Source: DASQZK01 sp963771005 (GTDB lineage: Bacteria; Bacteroidota; Bacteroidia; Bacteroidales; GCA-2748055). Taken from it: a stretch of 64,000 nucleotides of DNA. Under the pieces are notes generated by a model, which did no database searches, had not been told where the DNA came from, and worked only from the letters and a program-made list of their open reading frames with translations. Shown here piece by piece: positions 58,318 to 64,000 of the stretch. The stretch spans positions 124,001 to 188,000 of the forward strand of contig CAVYRO010000006.1 in assembly GCA_963771005.1 (NCBI GenBank), in the 5' to 3' direction. Position numbers and translations under genes: made by a program. Each line of letters opens with the position of its first letter. Position 1 is the first letter of the stretch.

Positions 58318-59715
58318 TTAAGGAACCGGTTGCAAGTGGTCATGCAAAAATGTCTCAATTACAGGTCTCATATCCTGTTGTTCAACCTGGAAATGACTTA
58401 TCCCCTCGTATACCACGAGATTACAATAATCTCCCGCTTTCTCCAGTTTATCCCTGAAAGCGATATGTGTGCGGTAATCGAGAAATTCATCGTTCGTCCC
58501 CTGGAAGATCAGAAAGGGCGGGGCGCCGGGTACAACATGATCTGTCGGTGAAAGTCTCACCGGATCATCCGATCCGCGAAGGCAATAGCTGAACCACGCA
58601 TCCACCGTCGGATCGACACAGGCTGACCAAAGGATTACGGCATCGGGTATGCTCTTTATTGTTGTGTCCTGCCCGGGATGTTCATAGCCCGGAATAAGTG
58701 CAGTTGCTGCGGCGAGGTGACCACCTGCCGAATATCCCCCGGCGAGAACCCTGTGGGGATCAATACTTAATTTCGCAGCATTCTCCCTCACCCAGCGGAT
58801 GGCCGATTTTACATCCCGGAGGGCGTCGGCCGGAGTGGCATTCTGCCTGGCCTTCGTGCGGTATTCAATGGATATGGCAACGTAACCGAGTTGGCTGAAT
58901 AACTCCGAGAGCCCCAGCATCTCACCCGGCTGACCGTTATACCAGCCCCCCTCATGGATCATGACAATGCATGGCATGTTTTTGATCCGCGTTCCGGGGT
59001 ATATCATATAGGCATTCAGACTATCTGTTCCCACCACCTTATATACTGTTTTTTCCGCCCTGCCGTAATTTAGCATCTGCTTTTCGTAGGCCCCCTCAAC
59101 GGCCCCCCGCCAGGCGGCATCGTGGCATTCGTTCCTGAAATCCGCATACATTTTGCCGGTATTATCGATCCCGAAGGTATTGATCTGAAGCATCATGATC
59201 CTGTATAATGCATATTGTTTTACCTCCCCGGTCATCTGCTTCCTCGCGATGTCGAACTGGGTATTGATGAAAAGATTATCCCTGTATGCATGTGCATCCC
59301 CGGCTTCGATCATGTATTTGGCGGTAAGATCGAGATAACGGCCGATAAATTTGCAGTATTCCTCATTTTTCAGCAGGCTGTCAGTATCGAAGCGGACTCC
59401 GGCAGCGAGCTCATGATAATCCGGATCGGTAGTGAAGCCCCTGTATGGGATCTGCAGGCTGTGGTTCAGGTTATATCCGTATATGAGGCTATGGAAAAAA
59501 TATTCATCCGACACCGGATCTCCCGCGGAGGTTTTTCCTTTCAGTGAATCGATGAAATCCCTGAATTCCCCATATGGCATCATGAATGCTTTCCTTGAAC
59601 CGAAAACCGAATCAGCCTGATGCAACGACAGGAGCCCGCCCACGGAATTACGGGAAGGATTGCAACCCGCCATACAGAGGGGAAGGATAAATGCAAGCCA
59701 CAGGATTTTTTTCAT
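58318..59715 (-). CDS. alpha/beta hydrolase lipoprotein (carboxylesterase/BD-FAE type)
   Basis: A 465-residue lipoprotein with lipobox MAGC (Cys18). A 200-residue N-terminal part (PYGEFRDFIDSLKGKTSAGD and further) is not recognised. The C-terminal alpha/beta-hydrolase domain (about 225-460) has the oxyanion motif HEGGWYNG, VAISIEYRTKA, the nucleophile in GGYSAGGHLAAA (Ser329), the acid in FQGTNDEFLDYRTH and His in YEGISHFQV near 445. This is the esterase/lipase 2 (BD-FAE-like) group, which removes acyl groups such as acetyl or feruloyl from polysaccharides or metabolites. It should face the periplasm or surface. No polysaccharide-utilisation genes surround it. Confidence 0.88.
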   Translation of the reverse strand: MKKILWLAFILPLCMAGCNPSRNSVGGLLSLHQADSVFGSRKAFMMPYGEFRDFIDSLKGKTSAGDPVSDEYFFHSLIYGYNLNHSLQIPYRGFTTDPDYHELAAGVRFDTDSLLKNEEYCKFIGRYLDLTAKYMIEAGDAHAYRDNLFINTQFDIARKQMTGEVKQYALYRIMMLQINTFGIDNTGKMYADFRNECHDAAWRGAVEGAYEKQMLNYGRAEKTVYKVVGTDSLNAYMIYPGTRIKNMPCIVMIHEGGWYNGQPGEMLGLSELFSQLGYVAISIEYRTKARQNATPADALRDVKSAIRWVRENAAKLSIDPHRVLAGGYSAGGHLAAATALIPGYEHPGQDTTIKSIPDAVILWSACVDPTVDAWFSYCLRGSDDPVRLSPTDHVVPGAPPFLIFQGTNDEFLDYRTHIAFRDKLEKAGDYCNLVVYEGISHFQVEQQDMRPVIETFLHDHLQPVP

Positions 59716-59772
59716 GACAGGATGGTTTTAGTATTGGGAAGTATTCTTGATAATTAGTGTTCGCAAAAAAAC

Positions 59773-59846
59773 TCGATGACCCTTCATCGCTCAGGGACCG
59801 GTCGATTCGATGAACGAAGAAGTCACCGGTCCCTGAGCGGAGCCGA
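59773..59846. repeat. second copy of the palindromic repeat family
   Basis: GCTCAGGGACCGGT (59790-59803) is exactly matched by ACCGGTCCCTGAGC (59826-59839), with AACTCGATGACCCTTC before it and CGGAGCCGAA after it. The same strings form the outer arms of the element at 18073-18293. It lies between the esterase and thioesterase genes. Confidence 0.75.
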
Positions 59847-60004
59847 ATAACAAATATAGTAAACAAAACAAACAATCAGTGATCATCCGTACGATCCATA
59901 TAGACCGGTGTTCAACATTCATCTTCCCGCCCTCCATTTTCATCCTCGCCAAAGCATGCTGTGAAACTGCCATACGGCCGGCTGAAAATTAATGGAATAA
60001 TCTT

Positions 60005-60035
60005 TATTTTTGGGCAGGCTGAAAACATTCAGCCT
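60005..60035 (+). promoter_or_regulatory. promoter and hairpin of the thioesterase gene
   Basis: TATTTTTG (60005-60012) is a full -7 match, with CTG 20 bases upstream. The inverted repeat AGGCTGAA/TTCAGCCT (60016-60035) starts right after it, at the expected transcription start; it could be an operator or a 5' stem. Confidence 0.45.
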
Positions 60036-60056
60036 AAAATATCAAAAAATTTTTCC

Positions 60057-60812
60057 ATGAGAGATTTTACAAAAGAAGAACTTATTTCATACACCACCTT
60101 CAGGGTAACATCGGCGGATACCGATATGGAGGCACGTCTCAGGCTTGGGGCCCTGGTAAATTACCTTGTACAATCGGCCATAAATTCGGCCGACAGCCTG
60201 GGATTCGGGTTCGGCGGGATCCGTGCACAGCAGCTTTTCTGGGTACTCAGCAGGCTCACCCTTGAGATATCCCGCCCCTTCAAGTGGTACGAGGATGTCG
60301 GGGTGGAAACCTGGCCGAAGAAAATCGAAAAGATCATCTACCTAAGGGATTTCCTGGTTCGCGATACCCGGGGCGAAATCGTCGCAAGAGCAACCTCCGG
60401 ATGGCTCGCCGTGGATATTGAAACCAAACGGCCGAAAAAAATAGACAACATTCATGCCGGTATTTTTGAGAGCCTCCACATGAAGAATGCAATTGAAAGC
60501 CTTCCTGAAAAGCTCCTTCCTGTCGGGAACGGCGATATTTTCGTAAACCACACGGGTTATTTCGATCTCGACCTGAACAAACACGTGACCGCAACCCGGT
60601 ATGTCGACTGGATGATGGATACCTTCAGCCTCGAATTTCACAAGGGACACTACCCCACGCGGCTGTCGGTGAATTATCTTAAGGAGACAATGCCCGGCGA
60701 AACCCTCAGTATTGAACGCAGACAGGAGAACGGGAATGAATATCATTTCGATGGTATCAATCTCAGCAACCGGTCTGCCGCCTTCAGGGGAAGAATAGAT
60801 TTTAATGAATGA
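60057..60812 (+). CDS. acyl-ACP thioesterase (FatA/FatB family)
   Basis: A 251-residue acyl-ACP thioesterase that releases fatty acids from acyl carrier protein. The start at 60057 (MRDFTKEELISYTTFRVTSAD) lies after the promoter; the frame is open 32 codons upstream, but that part overlaps the promoter and hairpin. Two hot-dog halves are visible: the first with SADTDMEARLRLGALVNYLVQSA and FWVLSRLTLEISRPFKWYEDV, the second with GYFDLDLNKHVTATRYVDWMMD, which carries the family Asn/His core. Bacteroidota use such enzymes to supply free or secondary-ester fatty acids. Not in an operon; a histidine kinase follows 160 bases later. Confidence 0.9.
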   Translation: MRDFTKEELISYTTFRVTSADTDMEARLRLGALVNYLVQSAINSADSLGFGFGGIRAQQLFWVLSRLTLEISRPFKWYEDVGVETWPKKIEKIIYLRDFLVRDTRGEIVARATSGWLAVDIETKRPKKIDNIHAGIFESLHMKNAIESLPEKLLPVGNGDIFVNHTGYFDLDLNKHVTATRYVDWMMDTFSLEFHKGHYPTRLSVNYLKETMPGETLSIERRQENGNEYHFDGINLSNRSAAFRGRIDFNE

Positions 60813-60973
60813 TAAAAATATATATGGCAGGAAGGCAAATTGTAAAATCCTATGATCTATACCGTTATTCATGGTATTATGATACATGGAATTGAGGCTG
60901 AAGTGCGGCGTTCCAAAATTGTTTTGAATAAATAAATATAATTGTATATTTATCCCGTTTTCCTTTTCATTCA

Positions 60974-63115
60974 ATGGATAGGGACCATATAAGGCTCGTC
61001 GGGTCCCTGTTGAATAAAAATACTGATTTTCAATTATTTAGTTTTACACGTATCATTGACTGGTCTATGTTCAGTGGGTTGGAAAAATATAAGCGGTCGG
61101 AGCAGGTGTTGATCAGCATAGTCCTCTTTATTGCAATATTGGGATTATTCGGCTGGATTTCAGGAAAAACGCTATTCTCAAGGTTTTCTCCCTTGTATAT
61201 CCCCATAGCTCCATCTACAGCTGTTTCCTTTTTGATAATATGCCTGAGTTTTCTGGGATATTACAAACAGAGAAGCAAACAGGCTGGAATCCTCAGCAGT
61301 CTTTCTGTCGGATCCATCTTCCTGCTTGCATTAATGATCCTGATGAAATGGATATTCCGGGGAACCTGGGATATTGAAAGCCTTTTCATCAAAAACCCAT
61401 CGATTGAGTCTTCCTACGTTACGGGAAGGATGTCGCCTGTTACGGCCCTGCTTTTTCTCCTCATTTGTACGGCTTCATTGCTCTTTTTCAATATGAAATT
61501 CAGGTATAGCAGGCTGATCTATGGGATCGCAGCTTTTATAACATTTTTTATATCCAGCGTTTTGCTGATCGGCTATCTTTACAAGGCTCCTATCCTCTAT
61601 GGGGGAACAACTATCCCTGTTGCCCTTCCGACAGCCATCTGCTTCTGGATCCTCAGCATTTCCTTCCTTATGGCCATACGGTTTGCTTTCTGGCCTTTCT
61701 CCCTCCTGACAGGGTCTTCCATCCAGAGCCAGCTTACGCAGACCTTTCTGCCTGCCGTCTTCCTTTTGCTGATCATTAACAGTTACATCAACGTGAAGCT
61801 ACTTTCCCAGCTGAAGAATCCGGCGCTTGCCTCGGCTCTTCAGCTCGTTTTCGCTCTTACCCTCTTCGGCCTGATCATCATCCTTATCTCCGATAACCTG
61901 GGTAAACGGCTTGGGGCTGCCAAAAAAACCCTTGAGAACAGTGAAAAACGTTTCCGGAATGCCATCGTACATGCTCCTTTTCCCATTATCATTCATGCAG
62001 AGGAAGAAGTGGTTATGATCTCAAAATTGTGGACGGATCTTACCGGTTATACCCTGGAGGATATACCGACTATCCCGGATTGGACCCGGAAAGCCTACGG
62101 AGAGAATGCAAAGGCGGGCAGGGAACACATTCTGAATCTTTATAAGATCAAAAGCCCGCAGTATGACGGGGAATGGGAAATACTGACCAAAAGCGGGGAG
62201 AGACGCATCTGGGAGTTCAGGACCAGTCCCATCGGGCAGCTCCCCGACGGCCGTTTCGCCGTTAGCAGCATGGCAGTGGATATAACCGAACGTAAAGAAT
62301 TTGAGCTTCAGCTCAAGGAGAAAACAGAGGAGATCGAAACGCAGAATGAAGAGTTGATGAGCATCAACCAGGAACTTCTTATTGCAAGGGACAGGGCCGA
62401 AGAAAGCGACCAGCTCAAATCCTCCTTCATCGCGAATATGAGCCACGAGATCAGGACGCCGATGAATGGCATTATCGGTTTTGCAGGCCTGATCAATGAT
62501 CCGGGCCTTTCGGATGAAAAAAGACAGCAATACGCTTCGGTGATCATAAAGTCGAGCGAACAATTGCTCAGGGTCATTGATAATATCGTTGAGATCTCCA
62601 GGCTCGAAACCCGGCAGGTTAAATCCCTTGAACGCAGGTTTTGCCTCAATGACCTGCTCAATGACCTCCAGATGATCTTTGGGATAAAGGTCAGGGAATC
62701 GGGAATTGACCTGATCCTTAAGAAAGGTCTTTCCGACAGGGACAGTACAATCCTTTCCGATGAAACCAAGCTGAACAAGATCCTCGGCAACCTTCTTGAA
62801 AACGCACTCAAATTCACCAGGACCGGTTATATTGAGCTAGGATACAGGCTTAATCCACCGAACCTGGAAATCTATGTCAAGGACACCGGCATCGGGATCG
62901 CGATCGAAAAACAAGCCGTTATTTTTGACCGTTTTTCCCAGGAGAACACCAATGCATCGGAAACGTATGGCGGACTTGGCCTTGGACTCTCCATCGCCAA
63001 GGAAAATACCGAACTTATGGGCGGATGGATAACCCTTGTCTCGGAAAAAAACAAGGGTTCGGTTTTTACAGTCACCATTCCTTACAAGCCGGTGTCTGAC
63101 GAAAATAACACTTGA
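60974..63115 (+). CDS. membrane-bound PAS-domain sensor histidine kinase
   Basis: A 713-residue hybrid-type-like sensor kinase without receiver domain. The N-terminal half has about eight to ten membrane helices (e.g. ILISIVLFIAILGLFGWI, VSFLIICLSFLGYY, LLFLLICTASLLFF). A PAS/PAC domain lies at about 330-440 (FRNAIVHAPFPIIIHAEEEVV; VDITERKEFELQLKEK), followed by a short coiled coil and the kinase core. The H box FIANMSHEIRTPMNGI has His491; the N box is NLLENALKF (Asn610), with DTGIGI and GLGLGLSIAKENTELMGG. No response regulator is adjacent. It is convergent with the partial aspartate kinase gene, leaving 19 bases between their ends. Signal unknown. Confidence 0.9.
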   Translation: MDRDHIRLVGSLLNKNTDFQLFSFTRIIDWSMFSGLEKYKRSEQVLISIVLFIAILGLFGWISGKTLFSRFSPLYIPIAPSTAVSFLIICLSFLGYYKQRSKQAGILSSLSVGSIFLLALMILMKWIFRGTWDIESLFIKNPSIESSYVTGRMSPVTALLFLLICTASLLFFNMKFRYSRLIYGIAAFITFFISSVLLIGYLYKAPILYGGTTIPVALPTAICFWILSISFLMAIRFAFWPFSLLTGSSIQSQLTQTFLPAVFLLLIINSYINVKLLSQLKNPALASALQLVFALTLFGLIIILISDNLGKRLGAAKKTLENSEKRFRNAIVHAPFPIIIHAEEEVVMISKLWTDLTGYTLEDIPTIPDWTRKAYGENAKAGREHILNLYKIKSPQYDGEWEILTKSGERRIWEFRTSPIGQLPDGRFAVSSMAVDITERKEFELQLKEKTEEIETQNEELMSINQELLIARDRAEESDQLKSSFIANMSHEIRTPMNGIIGFAGLINDPGLSDEKRQQYASVIIKSSEQLLRVIDNIVEISRLETRQVKSLERRFCLNDLLNDLQMIFGIKVRESGIDLILKKGLSDRDSTILSDETKLNKILGNLLENALKFTRTGYIELGYRLNPPNLEIYVKDTGIGIAIEKQAVIFDRFSQENTNASETYGGLGLGLSIAKENTELMGGWITLVSEKNKGSVFTVTIPYKPVSDENNT

Positions 63116-63134
63116 AATATTTTTCCCCGGAATT

Positions 63135-64000
63135 TCATTCCCCTTTGTCGCGCATTACCATCTGGGCCGTATTTAAATTATGCTGTTCCAGCACGATCTG
63201 CTTGGCTACGGTAACCCTTTTAATGGTTTCCTCATCGAAATAGCGGATCGTTACCAGTTCAAGACCATTTTCGGTCTCTACGGCAAAATGATCCTCCAGT
63301 TCGCGCACCACTTTGGGGATCCGGATCCTGTCGTTATTGACACATATCTTGAAAGAGATGGCAGAATTTTGCATCAGGTTAATCCTGAGATGATAATTTG
63401 CAAAGATCCCCAGGATGGTTTTCAGATTATCTTCCGCAATGAAAGAAAAATCTTTCGGGAAGATCTGTATGAGCACCTGGTCCATTTTGAAAATGAAGGA
63501 AGGCACAAGCCTGTCATTGCAGTCGCTTCCGATCAGGGTTCCGGGTTCGTCCGGATGAAGGAAAGACTTGACCCGTAACCGGATGTTCTTTTTCTTCAGG
63601 GGCTGTATTGTTTTGGGATGGATTACGCTGGCACCGTAGTATGCCAGTTCGATGGCATCAAAATAGGAAAGCTTCGGCAGGAGCACTGTATCGTCAAACC
63701 ATTTCGGATCGGCATTCAGCACTCCGGGAACATCCTTCCAGATGATGACCTCGGGTATATCAAGGAGGTAAGCCAGGATCGCCGCAGTGTAATCAGACCC
63801 TTCCCTTCCCAGGGTTGTGGTGATGTGGTTCACGGTAGAAGCCAGGAACCCCTGGGTGACCAGTACATCTTCATCGGTAAAATGAAAATTATTCCTCACC
63901 AGGACGGAGGAAAGTTCCCAGTCGACACGGCCTTCACGATACGTATCATCGGTGATCAGTGACTGCCGGATATCTTTCCAGCCCGACCGTATACCCGCCT
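63135..64000 (-). CDS. aspartate kinase, C-terminal part (cut by window edge)
   Basis: The last 288 codons of an aspartate kinase, running off the right edge; the reading frame is open to base 64000 (translation there reads SGWKDIRQSLITDDT). Features: GFLASTVNHITTTLGREGSDYTAA, an inserted-Gly region IWKDVPGVLNADPKW, YFDAIELAYYGASVIHPKTI, PGTLIGSDCN and the two ACT domains (DQVLIQIFPKDFSFIAEDN; SFKICVNNDRIRIPKVVRELEDHF). It differs from the Ask_Ect-like kinase at 45031-46446 and looks like the LysC/MetL-N group. The N terminus lies outside the window, so fusion to homoserine dehydrogenase is unlikely but domains upstream are unseen. Confidence 0.93.
   Translation of the reverse strand, partial: AGIRSGWKDIRQSLITDDTYREGRVDWELSSVLVRNNFHFTDEDVLVTQGFLASTVNHITTTLGREGSDYTAAILAYLLDIPEVIIWKDVPGVLNADPKWFDDTVLLPKLSYFDAIELAYYGASVIHPKTIQPLKKKNIRLRVKSFLHPDEPGTLIGSDCNDRLVPSFIFKMDQVLIQIFPKDFSFIAEDNLKTILGIFANYHLRINLMQNSAISFKICVNNDRIRIPKVVRELEDHFAVETENGLELVTIRYFDEETIKRVTVAKQIVLEQHNLNTAQMVMRDKGE

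Noticed and set aside
60974..63115. Histidine kinase as a hybrid kinase with receiver
   Set aside because: The protein ends shortly after the catalytic domain; no receiver motif follows.

Overview
The window comes from a Bacteroidota chromosome, most likely the class Bacteroidia. Support: type IX secretion system (T9SS) cargo with gliding-type (type B) and Por-type (type A) C-terminal tails, a PorP/SprF protein, DUF1573, DUF4783 and DUF1343 proteins, a NagB/PIG-L fusion, and many promoters of the Bacteroidota kind (TTG near -33, TAnnTTTG near -7) with few Shine-Dalgarno sites. No phage, IS element or CRISPR array is visible. The region reads as ordinary chromosome with several surface and envelope islands.

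Layout. 1-6.6 kb: a minus-strand trio (giant type-B T9SS cargo, PorP/SprF, PD40/PKD protein) joined by one-base gaps. 6.7-12.1 kb: rlmH, a 1246-residue NtrY-like kinase and an AI-2E-type permease, minus strand. 12.1-14.1 kb: DUF4783, nadC, pdxH; the pdxH reading frame has no usual start codon at its homologous N terminus. 14.2-16 kb: beta-helix T9SS cargo. 16-19.6 kb: YeeE/YedE transporter, DUF6064 membrane protein, a long nested inverted repeat, a MarR regulator with a perfect operator over its own promoter, and a creatininase-family enzyme. 19.7-26.8 kb: valS, a multi-hairpin RNA candidate, DUF1573 lipoprotein, aminotransferase, NagB/PIG-L fusion. 26.8-30.1 kb: decayed region with two fused T9SS tails, a NamZ-type muramidase, a HicB-like gene and a possible hicA remnant. 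30.1-35.6 kb: LolC-like permease, NUDIX hydrolase, MltF-like lytic transglycosylase, putative porin. 35.6-41.4 kb: a full rRNA operon on the minus strand (16S, tRNA-Ile, tRNA-Ala, 23S, 5S) with four stacked promoters. 41.7-46.4 kb: GT2 polyprenyl-phosphate glycosyltransferase, dihydroorotase, PKD lipoprotein, aspartate kinase. 46.6-58 kb: a four-gene minus-strand operon of an outer-membrane barrel, a 2112-residue multidomain exported protein, a fibronectin-III protein and an NHL-propeller lipoprotein. 58-64 kb: esterase lipoprotein, a second copy of the palindromic repeat, acyl-ACP thioesterase, PAS histidine kinase, and the C-terminal part of a second aspartate kinase.

Most noteworthy: the barrel/giant/FN3/NHL operon, whose function I do not recognise; an independent five-hairpin RNA candidate near 22.5 kb; identical operator arms upstream of marR and of the DUF1573 gene, suggesting a small regulon; and a porin gene that begins only 12 bases after the rRNA operon terminator. 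All functional statements rest on reading motifs by eye; no database search was run.
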